Shown: positions 37,686 to 46,279 of the stretch, in pieces
Layout: each line of letters begins with the position of its first letter
Numbering within the stretch: the first letter of the stretch is position 1
Origin: Fischerella sp. PCC 9605
Lineage (GTDB): Bacteria > Cyanobacteriota > Cyanobacteriia > Cyanobacteriales > Nostocaceae
NCBI RefSeq assembly: GCF_000517105.1
Contig: NZ_KI912148.1
Coordinates: forward strand, 2,127,812 to 2,191,811
Direction: 5' to 3'
Length of the DNA: 64,000 bases
The notes under the pieces: model-generated
What the model saw: only the letters and a program-made list of their open reading frames with translations
Database searches by the model: none
Told to the model about the DNA's origin: nothing
Made by a program: the position numbers and the translations under genes

Positions 37686-37716
37686 GGCCTTGGGAAAGAA
37701 GAAACCCAAGGCTTTC
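37686..37716 (+). terminator. Rho-independent terminator after ictB
   Basis: GCCTTGGG (37687-37694) pairs with CCCAAGGC (37705-37712) over a 10-nt loop, then TTTCT. It lies 25 bases after the ictB stop and may also serve the convergent gene. Confidence 0.65.
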
Positions 37717-37806
37717 TGTGTGTTGTCATCTTTATTAAAAGCGTGTGTTATGGAAAAATTTTTGGTTACATCCGCTTACACATTTACTGGACAGCGATTA
37801 ACAAAA

Positions 37807-38085
37807 TTATTCTCTGTAGGTAGTGCCACCAACAGCGTTAGGATCGCGATAACGAGTTGGTTCATCGGAGCGCTTCCTACCAGCCAAACCAGCTAGACCT
37901 AACAAACCAAGTAATCCTAACCAACCCCAATCAAAACCATCGTCATATCTGGTAGTAGGTGTGGTGGTAGTGGTATCAGGAGCGGTTGGCGTGGTTTGTG
38001 CTTGTGCGGGTAAAGTCAAGGGCAAAATTGTCATACCCAAGGTAACGATGCCAGCGCCAACAACTTTAGTGAAATTGCTTTTCAT
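37807..38085 (-). CDS. Small secreted or anchored WGxxGxxG protein
   Basis: 92 residues: a signal peptide (about 1-29, ending LPAQAQ), a Thr/Pro-rich linker (TTPTAPDTTTTTPTT), then DWGWLGLLGLLGLAGLAGRKR, the WGxxGxxG membrane-anchor motif, followed by a charged tail. Such proteins are anchored in the cell envelope; their function is unknown. No cleavable exosortase Pro-Glu-Pro signal is visible. Spacing between GAGG and the ATG at 38085 is acceptable. Confidence 0.8.
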   Translation of the reverse strand: MKSNFTKVVGAGIVTLGMTILPLTLPAQAQTTPTAPDTTTTTPTTRYDDGFDWGWLGLLGLLGLAGLAGRKRSDEPTRYRDPNAVGGTTYRE

Positions 38086-38265
38086 GGTGAAAGTTCCTCA
38101 TCTGTTTCAAAGTTATTCACCACTCTATCGAGACTCTATATGAACAAAATCACTCTATAGCCATAAACTCAACACTTTAAACTCACGCTTAAGATATATT
38201 AAACGCTGCCATCCTTACAGGGGTTGGGATAGGACTTATATTCAGTCAAGCATATATATTGGTTT
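38086..38265. other. Upstream region of the WGxxG gene
   Basis: Upstream of the minus-strand gene, with a TATATATTGG stretch. No gene. Confidence 0.35.
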
Positions 38266-38520
38266 ATTGACACTCCCACAGCTACGTGAATTTCGCGCAA
38301 GCGCTCATTCCCGTAAAAAGCCGTGGGATTCTTGGTTCATCCAGCAAGCCGTAAACCTCTGAGTCCCTATTCCTATCCGCCGGATAATACACGGGCAATA
38401 CTTAACCAAGTATCCGCTACTACTGTACGAGATACCGAGTCAATTCACAGAAGACCTAGAGGGCATCAGTCCCCAAGCTTTCGACTAAAGCCACTGGGTT
38501 TTCAGCTTTAATGTTATAAC
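38266..38520. mobile_element. Possible non-autonomous IS200/IS605-type remnant
   Basis: It begins TGACACTCCCACAGCTACGTG..., forms a stem with GTAAAAAGCCGTGGGA and continues ATTCTTGGTTCATCCAGCAAGCCG, sharing the flank pattern of the stem-loop at 10497-10560. No TnpA or TnpB frame is present. It ends near a hairpin (AAAGCCACTGGGTTTTCAGCTTT). Family assignment is tentative. Confidence 0.4.
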
Positions 38521-38565
38521 CCTTTATAGATTCGTAAGACTGAAATATCTTGCAGCATTCTCATC

Positions 38566-38670
38566 AGAGCCAGAGGCTCTTAGTTCTCGTAGTTCTCGTT
38601 ACCAGGTTGAACCTAGTAACGAGGGTTTGGAGGCTCTGCCTCCCAGCATTTACAACTGGTGCAAGATGTG
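38566..38670 (+). repeat. Palindromic dispersed repeat, copy A
   Basis: Contains three short palindromes in series: AGAGCCAGAGGCTCT, then ACCAGGTTGAACCTAGTAACGAG and GGAGGCTCTGCCTCC, then TGGTGCAAGATGT. The same series occurs in reverse orientation at 53450-53544. Located directly upstream of smpB. Confidence 0.7.
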
Positions 38671-38724
38671 AATAAGACAAACTAAGGGATTTTTTAGTAA
38701 TATTAGACGCAAGCACAATTATCA

Positions 38725-39192
38725 ATGAGCGATAAGAGCGACGGTTACAAAGTTGTTAGTGAAAATCGGCAAGCCCGGTATTTGTATGAGATTCTCGAAA
38801 CCTATGAAGCTGGTATTCAGTTGACGGGAACCGAGGTTAAATCGATCCGTGCAGGCAAGGTCAACCTTCAAGATGGCTATGCTTTGGTTCGCAATGGAGA
38901 AGCATGGCTAATAAACGTGCATATTTCACCTTATACCGCGAGTGGACAGTATTTTAACCACGAACCACGCCGCACGCGTAAATTACTGCTGCATCGCCAG
39001 GAAATTCGGAAGCTAATTGGCAAGGTGGAACAGCAAGGTTTGACTTTAGTACCTTTAAAAATGTATTTCAAACGTGGTTGGGTGAAAGTAAGTGTGGCTC
39101 TTGTCAAGGGTAAAAAGCTGCACGATAAGCGAGAAGACCTCAAGAAGCGCCAAGATCAACGCGAAATGCAAAGGGCGATGAAGAATTATTAA
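38725..39192 (+). CDS. smpB: SsrA-binding protein SmpB
   Basis: Partner of tmRNA in rescue of stalled ribosomes. 155 residues, normal length: N-terminal beta-barrel with YEILETYEAGIQLTGTEVKSIRAGKVNLQDGYA, HISPY and the C-terminal basic tail (KKLHDKREDLKKRQDQREMQRAMKNY) that occupies the decoding site. The tmRNA gene is not in the window. The ATG at 38725 is the only suitable start. Confidence 0.93.
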   Translation: MSDKSDGYKVVSENRQARYLYEILETYEAGIQLTGTEVKSIRAGKVNLQDGYALVRNGEAWLINVHISPYTASGQYFNHEPRRTRKLLLHRQEIRKLIGKVEQQGLTLVPLKMYFKRGWVKVSVALVKGKKLHDKREDLKKRQDQREMQRAMKNY

Positions 39193-39307
39193 TAGTCATT
39201 GGTCATTTGTCCTTTGTCATTGGTCATTAGTAGCCTAGGGTAAGCTAAACAAAGGGTATCTACGTCTTTGTTCCTTGAACCAATGACTAATGACCAATGA
39301 CCAATGA
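39193..39307. repeat. GGTCATT heptamer repeats in inverted arrangement
   Basis: TTGGTCATTTGTC-type heptamers (39199-39231) followed by AATGACCAATGACTAATGACC (39281-39308) form a long hairpin between the convergent smpB and rhomboid genes. Confidence 0.65.
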
Positions 39308-40027
39308 CTACCAGTTATATTTTTCTTGCCCTGAATCTTCCTTCAATAATCCCAGAACTGGACCGAGAACAGCCCCAACAATAAAACCACCAGCGTGTGC
39401 CCAGTAGGCGATGCCGCCACTTTCCATACCGATGTTGCTCGGTGCTTCAAGGCTGGCAACTCCGTAGAATGCTTGCTGGAGAAACCACAATCCGAGAAAA
39501 AAGTATGCTGGAACGCGGAAGGTAGGGAAAAAGAAACCCAAGGGAACTATACCCAAAACTTCTGCTTGGGGAAAGCGGACTATGTATGCTCCCAAAACAC
39601 CAGCGATCGCCCCACTCGCCCCCAAAGAAGGAACAGCAGAACCCTGTGAAAAGTACCACTGAGCTAAGGTGGCTAAAACACCGCAAGTTAAATAGAAAAA
39701 CAAATATTTGATATGGCCTAACTTGTCTTCTACGTTATTGCCAAAAACCCACAAAAATAACATATTGCCACCCAAGTGCAGCAAACCACCATGTAAAAAT
39801 TGGGCAGTAATCAATGTCACCCACTCTGGCACGGGCTGATTTACGGAAATTCCTGCAAAACTAGCTGTTAGTTCTCGTGGTACTACCGCAAATAAATGGA
39901 AGAACCCGTCTAAATATTGAGGAGGTAGACTTGCTTCATAAACAAAAGCGAGGACATTAGCAGCAATCAGCCCATAAGTAACATAGGGCGTAATTTTTGT
40001 TGGATTATTATCTCGAATTGGAACCAC
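39308..40027 (-). CDS. Rhomboid-family intramembrane serine protease
   Basis: 239 residues, six or seven membrane segments. Catalytic Ser138 in LGASGAIAG and His211 in YWAHAGGF form the dyad; HGGLLHLGGNMLFLWVFG carries the conserved His and Asn. Such proteases cut membrane protein helices. The start is GTG at 40027 (no ATG in frame nearby; an ATG 16 bases upstream is out of frame). Confidence 0.87.
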   Translation of the reverse strand: MVPIRDNNPTKITPYVTYGLIAANVLAFVYEASLPPQYLDGFFHLFAVVPRELTASFAGISVNQPVPEWVTLITAQFLHGGLLHLGGNMLFLWVFGNNVEDKLGHIKYLFFYLTCGVLATLAQWYFSQGSAVPSLGASGAIAGVLGAYIVRFPQAEVLGIVPLGFFFPTFRVPAYFFLGLWFLQQAFYGVASLEAPSNIGMESGGIAYWAHAGGFIVGAVLGPVLGLLKEDSGQEKYNW

Positions 40028-40882
40028 AGGCTTTTTTCTTCATTTATTAGAACTAAATTCACAATATCTAAGCTGTCTAGTTTTTTCTTCTAACCTCTGG
40101 ATAGATTTAGTACTGTGAATTGGGCTTAATTGTTGACTAAGCAAATATCACGGACTGCAAAATCTCATCTAAGTTGATGACAATCTAAATTTTGCGGTGA
40201 CAAGATATGCTTTAGATGTGTTGTGAACAAAATTCGTAACTATCATGACTACAGACTAGCAAAGTTCGGTGTAATTTTATTCTTAAGGGCATTGGCTAAA
40301 TCAACTCACTAGTTTATATGTCAACAAATACTGAAAAATTTAGTTAGAACTCTTTACCTGGATTATTTATTGGTAGAAGATATCGCAAAATTGATAAAGT
40401 GAGGAAAATAACAACTTTGTCAAGATTATGGTTAAAACTTACAGAATTATTGCTATCTATGAAGGTTGTCATCCGTGGATGTTTCAGAAGGAACTAGCAT
40501 TTGTATGCTACATTCAAAGTTGTAGATATATTTATTCGCACATTTTTTGTTGGGTTGAGTCTTTGATTTTCCCAAGCTATATATGTATGTATATATAGCT
40601 AAGTCTTATTTGATAAAAACATCTGTATTGATGATTTGTTACGATTTATAAAATAATCTGTGGCCAATAGCACAGATAATTGTAATCGAGTTCAACTGTG
40701 TTAATGCATCTGAATAATGTTTCCAACGGATGGAAGATAAACTTTGTAATTCAACCCTTAGGGAGTTATGAACTGGTACTCCTGTCATAGTATGAAACAT
40801 AAGAGTACTATTATTATCTGTGTTCACTGATGTGGTAATAGGAACAAATTTCTTAGTAAAAAATGCTAGGGGTGTACTGTCC
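40028..40882. other. Long AT-rich spacer
   Basis: No supported gene over about 850 bases. A 56-codon frame at 40428-40598 (start MVKTYRIIAIYEG) lacks a ribosome site and any family resemblance. Long, AT-rich spacers upstream of two-component regulators can hold promoter or small RNA signals; none is identified. Confidence 0.4.
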
Positions 40883-41533
40883 ATGCCCTTGACGATCCTC
40901 GTAGTGGATGACGATCCGGGCACTCGTTTGTCTATCAGCGATTATCTTGAACTGTCTGGTTACTCAGTAATTGTTGCTAATGACGGCCTAGAGGCTTTGA
41001 CAAAGGTGGAAGAGTGCCGTCCTGATTTGCTGGTTACTGATATTGTCATGCCACGAATGAATGGTTATGAACTGGTGCGCCAAGTGCGTCAAAAACCTGA
41101 GTTCCGTTTGCTGCCGGTAATTTTGTTAACAGCACGAACGAAGACACAAGAAAGAATTCTTGGCTACCAGTCGGGGTGCGATTTGTACTTACCCAAGCCT
41201 TTTGAATTAGAAGAGTTAGGAGCAGCAATTCGTAATCTCTTGGCGCGATCGCAGATAATTCAATCTGCTTTTCGTGCTTCTGAACCGGAGGAGGAAAACC
41301 ACTCCCAGTTAAATCACACGCAACAATCTCAGTGGCTTTTAGAACTGACACCAAGAGAACGGGAAGTTCTTGAACTTTTGACTCATGGTCTTTCTAATGC
41401 TGATATGGGTCAAAAGCTGCACTTGAGTCCTCGGACAGTGGAAAAGTACGTTAGCAGTTTATTGAGAAAAACAGCCACCAGTAATCGAGCCGAATTGGTA
41501 CGTTTCGCTATGAAGCATGGTTTGGTGGAATAG
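40883..41533 (+). CDS. Response regulator, receiver plus LuxR-type HTH (NarL family)
   Basis: 216 residues. Receiver domain: phosphoacceptor Asp53 in LLVTDIVMPRMNG, acidic pair DDD at 9-11, and Lys in LPKPFE near 104. The C-terminal LuxR/GerE helix-turn-helix is at 150-210 (LTPREREVLELLTHGLSNADMGQKL...SPRTVEKYVSSLLRKT). A transcription regulator; no kinase partner is adjacent. The start is the ATG at 40883; the open frame reaches back to a GTG at 40820 with no ribosome site. Confidence 0.9.
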   Translation: MPLTILVVDDDPGTRLSISDYLELSGYSVIVANDGLEALTKVEECRPDLLVTDIVMPRMNGYELVRQVRQKPEFRLLPVILLTARTKTQERILGYQSGCDLYLPKPFELEELGAAIRNLLARSQIIQSAFRASEPEEENHSQLNHTQQSQWLLELTPREREVLELLTHGLSNADMGQKLHLSPRTVEKYVSSLLRKTATSNRAELVRFAMKHGLVE

Positions 41534-41657
41534 CTATTGCCACTAATGCTTTGCTGGGAGAGAAATAAAAAATAAAAGTTTTTAAACTAGATTTAGTATC
41601 AGATGCGTTACTAATCTTAAAAGAAGTGATATTGGCGACTTTCAAATTTTTAATTAT

Positions 41658-42632
41658 TTATTGCGATCGCTCTAATTTTCCAAAAGCCAAGCGAGATTCT
41701 ATCCGATTTAGCACTGCTTGCCAAATCTCATAACCATTTTCGTTCAGATGTAAACCATCTGTGGTTAAGTCTTCGCGCAAATTGCCCTGAAAATCTGCAA
41801 ACCAATTATAGAGGTTTAAATAATTAACTCCTTCTTGTTGAGCAATCAAAGCCAGTCGATGATTGATACGAGTAACGCGGCTATTAGAAATTGTCGGCAG
41901 GCGAGTTGGCAAAATTGATTGGATAATAATCACACTATCTGGATGATTCTGCTGCAAACGGCGGATAATCCGGCGATGATTGCTTAAAATCTCCTCATCG
42001 GTTGCACCTCTACGTAAGTCGTTAATCCCAGCCATGACATAAATAACACTGGGTTTAGTTGTGGCAAAAGCAGACAATCTTGTTAAAACACCACTAGAAG
42101 TATCTCCAGATATTCCCTGATTCAGCCACAATTTTTCGCTAGGGAGCATATCTTTGGGAAACCACATACTCAAAGAATCACCTAGTAAAATACTCAAGCG
42201 ATTGTTGCCTTGACCTTTAGCGATCGCTTTGGCTTCCATTGCCAATAAACCTTTCCAGTCTTGATAGGTTAATTTATACTTATCCCCTGACTCTGACAAT
42301 GTCTGCAAGTAATCATCATATGAGCGAGTATAAATCTTACCTGCCTTGAGAGCTGCCAATCGATGGTAATAAAGTTGATTTCCAGAGACAAGCTTACGAA
42401 CAGGCTTATAGCTTGGCTTTGGTAATGATTCTGCTACAGCCAAATTGCGATCGCTGAATTCTGGCGAGGGAGTTTCTAAAGTTGGGGCTACCGTTCCACC
42501 TACAGCGGGCTGCAAATTCTGTTTTGTATTCCAAGTTACTTGATTGTCTGAATTGACAGTCGATTGCTGTGGTAATACTGGTACAACTATTCCTGTTAAC
42601 AAACCTGCTGCCAACAGATAAACATCCCTCAT
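41658..42632 (-). CDS. Exported SGNH/GDSL hydrolase
   Basis: 324 residues. Signal peptide (MRDVYLLAAGLLTGIVVPVLP). Nucleophile Ser153 in LLGDSLSMWF, block III GINDLR and block V TTDGLHLNENGY with Asp-His. It has a 90-residue linker between signal and domain. Sister of the cytoplasmic GDSL enzyme at 4348 in fold only. Likely acts on an extracellular ester or polysaccharide acetyl group, which is inference. Confidence 0.83.
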   Translation of the reverse strand: MRDVYLLAAGLLTGIVVPVLPQQSTVNSDNQVTWNTKQNLQPAVGGTVAPTLETPSPEFSDRNLAVAESLPKPSYKPVRKLVSGNQLYYHRLAALKAGKIYTRSYDDYLQTLSESGDKYKLTYQDWKGLLAMEAKAIAKGQGNNRLSILLGDSLSMWFPKDMLPSEKLWLNQGISGDTSSGVLTRLSAFATTKPSVIYVMAGINDLRRGATDEEILSNHRRIIRRLQQNHPDSVIIIQSILPTRLPTISNSRVTRINHRLALIAQQEGVNYLNLYNWFADFQGNLREDLTTDGLHLNENGYEIWQAVLNRIESRLAFGKLERSQ

Positions 42633-43008
42633 GTCGTATTTTCTCCTGTTTTAGTTATTATCTTTCCAAATCACAGCAGTTATTTGCTGATTACAGGATA
42701 ATCCTTCATCAGCTAAATCCTCACCTTCTACAGTATTTACACTGTATAGGTGTTATTTCGCTAGCTAGTGAGATTACTTTTACAATATCTTTAATGTGTT
42801 TTCCTGTGAATAGATTTGTATAATATAAGACTAATTTTATCAGTATTTAAGTAGTATTACTAAATTATCTACTTCTAACACTTCTATAAACTTCTTAATC
42901 AAAAAAAGTTTTAAGATTCATGCAGTGAAAATAAATAAACCGTCATGAACAAGTCAAAACGCAGATGCACTCAGCATTATTCCCTTCTGGCTTCAAACAC
43001 TAAGTTTG
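42633..43008. other. Gene-free spacer
   Basis: Upstream of the minus-strand SGNH gene. AT-rich. Nothing recognised. Confidence 0.35.
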
Positions 43009-43914
43009 TTACTCTTCAAACCGATAACGGCTACCGATCGCATAATTTTCATTCATCTCAAACGAGATCCACCGCCTTTGCAAAGTCTCAGCAACGAAAC
43101 CTGTTGTATTGGAACCTGCAAAGGGATCTAAAATCAGATCGCCTTCATCTGTTAAAAATTTAATAAAGAACTCCGCAAAACCTTGGGGAAAACGCGCAGG
43201 ATGAGGTTGTATTCCCGCTGCTTTACAGCGACGCAGGTATACACTATTAGATTCAGTATTGGCAATTTCTAGTAAGTTAGGTGGAATTGCACCCTGATTA
43301 TTTTTTTGAAACTTCTCAGAAATATCATGTCCACTAGGACGCATTTTAGCTTTATAGCCATTTTTGAGTAACTGCTTCATACTCTGGCTGTATGGCTTTA
43401 AAACTTTTCTGTTATCAGCTTTCGGGTGAGGCGTTTTCGATAACCACCAAACTACATTTACTGAATCTTTAACGCGAATGCGCCTAATTGTCACCCATTC
43501 AGCAGGAGTAGGTAGTCGTGCTGGATTATAGTGATAAAATTCTTGGGCAAGAAAGAAGCCGACTTCCTTACACAACCTGACTAATAATTCATATTGGTAG
43601 ATACTCCGTACTGGATTACCAGGTAGGTAAGCACCGCCTAAATCCAGTACAAATGAGCCATCATCTACAAGTACTCTTTTGAATTCGTAGGCAAAAGGTA
43701 GAAACCATTCTATATATTTTTCAGCACTTTCGTTGCCGTATTCTTTTTTGCGGGTGAGCGCGAATGGAGGTGAAGTAATAATTAGATTAATACTGTTATC
43801 TTCAATAAATTTTATTAGCTCTTGGCTATCACCTAAATATGCAGCACCGTAATTTTGAGAGTAATAGGGTGTAAAGTTTATTGCTTTTTCTGATTTTATT
43901 TGTTCTTGTGTCAA
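43009..43914 (-). CDS. DNA methyltransferase, beta-class order, TSPPF motif (N4-cytosine type)
   Basis: 301 residues. Motif IV TSPPF is at 47-51 and the AdoMet-binding motif I DPFAGSNTTG near 265, an order called beta class. TSPP(Y/F) is usual in N4-cytosine methylases. VWWLSKTPHPKADNRKVL and RLPTPAEWVTIRRIRV are the linker of the family. No endonuclease is adjacent. Start is TTG at 43914 in the open frame; an upstream stop leaves no ATG, so the start is uncertain. The specificity cannot be read. Confidence 0.82.
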   Translation of the reverse strand: MTQEQIKSEKAINFTPYYSQNYGAAYLGDSQELIKFIEDNSINLIITSPPFALTRKKEYGNESAEKYIEWFLPFAYEFKRVLVDDGSFVLDLGGAYLPGNPVRSIYQYELLVRLCKEVGFFLAQEFYHYNPARLPTPAEWVTIRRIRVKDSVNVVWWLSKTPHPKADNRKVLKPYSQSMKQLLKNGYKAKMRPSGHDISEKFQKNNQGAIPPNLLEIANTESNSVYLRRCKAAGIQPHPARFPQGFAEFFIKFLTDEGDLILDPFAGSNTTGFVAETLQRRWISFEMNENYAIGSRYRFEE

Positions 43915-44018
43915 GAGAATTTGTGCTTATAATTTATTTTCATATCAAATTCTTATTTAAATCCCCTCTTGTTTAGAAAGAGGGGTACTTAAAAGGAAAA
44001 TAGGGTAGAAATAAAACT

Positions 44019-44459
44019 CTACCATTTTTTGTAAGGAAGAAATTTACCAGACATGATAACTTTAACGCGATCGCCTTTGGGGTCTTCTTCTTTTTCTATA
44101 TCTAAAGTAAAATCAATTGCGCTCATGATTCCATCGCCAAACTTTTCGTGAATCACCGCTTTCATCGGCATTCCATACACTTGCATAATTTCGTAAAAAC
44201 GGTAAATCAGAGGATCTGTTGGTACAACAGGGCCTAATCCTTTAACAGGATATTCTGTTAATTCTTTCACATAACTTTCATCAAGTCCTAATGCTTCAAC
44301 TAATTGTTTTGCCTCTTCCTCAGAAGCACTAGCTTGACGATAGATTGCAGCCGCAATCCATACTTCATCACGTCCTAAAATCCTTTCTAAATCTGTAAAG
44401 CTTAGTCCCTTATCTTTTTTCGCTGCCAACAGCTTTTGAGTTATTTCGGGAATAGACAC
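44019..44459 (-). CDS. cynS: Cyanate hydratase (cyanase)
   Basis: Converts cyanate and bicarbonate to CO2 and ammonia (via carbamate). 146 residues, normal length. Catalytic Arg87, Glu90 ([12 protein letters not shown]) and Ser113 ([11 protein letters not shown]) are present. The GTG at 44459 has AAGGAG seven bases upstream, and yields the standard VSIPEITQ-type N-terminus, so it is preferred to a TTG at 44483. It lies between a DNA methyltransferase and an AIPR gene, unrelated in function. Confidence 0.93.
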   Translation of the reverse strand: MSIPEITQKLLAAKKDKGLSFTDLERILGRDEVWIAAAIYRQASASEEEAKQLVEALGLDESYVKELTEYPVKGLGPVVPTDPLIYRFYEIMQVYGMPMKAVIHEKFGDGIMSAIDFTLDIEKEEDPKGDRVKVIMSGKFLPYKKW

Positions 44460-44859
44460 TTTCAGACTCCTTGTGCTAAGCAACTGCTGGTCTAAGATTA
44501 TATCTTGCGATCGCTTTTTAATGCTTCATTAAGAAGTTTTTAAAACGCAAAAGTTAAATATTTGAGAAACTGAGGCAGGCTCTACTTTCGGAAGTTATTT
44601 ACCAGTCTAGGACACTATTAAGTATTCAAAATCGTGACAAAAAACAAAAACCTGATTTTTTCTAGTTGAGTCATAGAAAATTCGGTCTTCTCCACAATAA
44701 AAACCAAATTTGTAAGATTAGTGAAATCAATATACTAAGTAAGTCAGCGTAAAATATTCAATGTTTGCAGTAAGCGCTTCAGCGATAAAGCGCTTACTAC
44801 GAGCTAACTGTCAAGTTTTACTCTTCTTGACACAGTTTGATTTATTCGCGCCGACTTAC
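44460..44859. other. Gene-free spacer
   Basis: HIP1-like GCGATCGC at 44507; the inverted repeat AGTAAGCGCTTCAGCGATAAAGCGCTTACT at 44769-44800. No gene. Confidence 0.4.
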
Positions 44860-46065
44860 TTAAATACTTAGACGCTTGTAAAGCGAGGTAATTTGGTAGA
44901 GGGCTGCATAACAGGCTTTACTCTTTCCCATTGTTGCTGGATTGGAGTCAGCCATTTCCATAAAAACTGACTTTGTCATCCGTATAAGTTCCTCATCGCG
45001 GAAAGAATCAGGTGGCTCTATTTTCCAACCTTCTGGAGTCTTGCGTGCAAAAGCAGAAAGTGATGCGAGGATGGGAAAAATTATACCGTCTGATACCTCC
45101 AAAATATTTTGATTTTCGTCACGTGTTATTCCTTTTTTCAATCCTGTACCCTTAAATCCTTGATGTTTTTTCCATTTTTCGTACAGTTGATAAGCTTGTG
45201 CGGCTACATCCAAATAGAACTGGTAGAGTTCTTTATACTTAGCACTATCTATCTTTTTTTCAGGCTGTTTTTCGCCCTTGGCAATACTGTAAATTTCCCG
45301 GAAGTCTTTTAGGCATTTGGCTTTTTTGTCATAGGTATAGACCTTATTCGGATTTTCTACCTCTTTTTCATTGAGCCACAGTTCTCCAGGAACAAGAGCA
45401 GCAATCACTTGAAGTAATCGTTCGGTAGCAAGGTAATCATCTGATAATTGAGTTTCAGATTTACGGAGCTTTTTACCAGATAACTTAGCTTGCAAACTTG
45501 CTTCTAGTTCATCTAGTTGCCCTAAGCGTCCTGCAATTGAGAGACTCATCACATCATTCTGAAAATTTCGTGCGATAGATATCTCCGCAATTAAGTCATC
45601 ATCAGTGGTAATAATCAACTCAAAAGTTACGTGAATTTCAGGTATTTCTCCTCCAAACTTTTGACAATCGTTAAAAAAGTCCTTGATAACACCTTGAGTT
45701 TGTGAGCCGTTGATTATGCTTGGTTTAACGAGGAACAAGCATTTTTTTTGTTCATCAACAGTATAATCTCTAGATACAATAACCAACCCACCGTTGAGAA
45801 CTGAAAATTTATGAGAACTATTTTTTAAGGTATCTTCTATAGCTCGGTGGACACTTGTTGGTCTACGTCTTTGTTTTCCTTCTGCATCTAGAAGATAGTC
45901 GCGGACATTTTCGTTTGTAGGAAGGCTTAAAACTGATGTTAATGGTGCGTGTCCAAAAAGAGTTTTACGATTGTTCTCAATATCTTCTGGACAACTAACA
46001 TTGCGAAATGAATAGTAGGGAAACTCAACAAAATCAACACTACGTTTACTTGTTGCATGTTTCAT
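44860..46065 (-). CDS. AIPR-family protein (abortive infection phage resistance type)
   Basis: 401 residues. Signature elements: NVRDYLLD near 53, RAIEDTL near 74, LNGGLVIVS near 90 and PSIINGSQTQGVI near 115-127, equal to the N-P-R-x-Y-L, N-N-G-I-T and I-V-N-G-x-Q-T motifs of AIPR proteins. Members occur in phage defence islands, but the activity is undefined. GAGGAATTCAAT precedes the ATG at 46065. Upstream (in its own direction) is the end of the photosystem gene; downstream cyanase and the methyltransferase. Confidence 0.65.
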   Translation of the reverse strand: MKHATSKRSVDFVEFPYYSFRNVSCPEDIENNRKTLFGHAPLTSVLSLPTNENVRDYLLDAEGKQRRRPTSVHRAIEDTLKNSSHKFSVLNGGLVIVSRDYTVDEQKKCLFLVKPSIINGSQTQGVIKDFFNDCQKFGGEIPEIHVTFELIITTDDDLIAEISIARNFQNDVMSLSIAGRLGQLDELEASLQAKLSGKKLRKSETQLSDDYLATERLLQVIAALVPGELWLNEKEVENPNKVYTYDKKAKCLKDFREIYSIAKGEKQPEKKIDSAKYKELYQFYLDVAAQAYQLYEKWKKHQGFKGTGLKKGITRDENQNILEVSDGIIFPILASLSAFARKTPEGWKIEPPDSFRDEELIRMTKSVFMEMADSNPATMGKSKACYAALYQITSLYKRLSI

Positions 46066-46215
46066 ATTGAATTCCTCATTTTTCGACGTTAGATCACCTT
46101 GGCAAGACCGCCAGCTACTAACTGGGGTAGGGTGGAATCAACAACTCAATAATAATAACCCAAAAGCTTGAGAATTGATTGGGAACTTCAAAAAAGATTT
46201 TCCCTAAATACTTAC

Positions 46216-46248
46216 ACAAAAAATCCCCCACCAAATGGCAGGGGATTT
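46216..46248 (-). terminator. Rho-independent terminator of the psaAB operon
   Basis: On the minus strand AAATCCCC (46241-46248) pairs with GGGGATTT (46221-46228) over a 12-nt loop, followed by T run. It is 32 bases after the psaB stop. Confidence 0.75.
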
Positions 46249-46279
46249 TATTACTTACCTATCAAAACTAGCAACCGGG

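Noticed and set aside
37690-37896. 68-residue frame after ictB
   Set aside because: Contains the terminator and lies antisense to the WGxxG gene.
40428-40598. 56-codon frame in the long spacer
   Set aside because: No ribosome site and no homology sign; kept only as a note.
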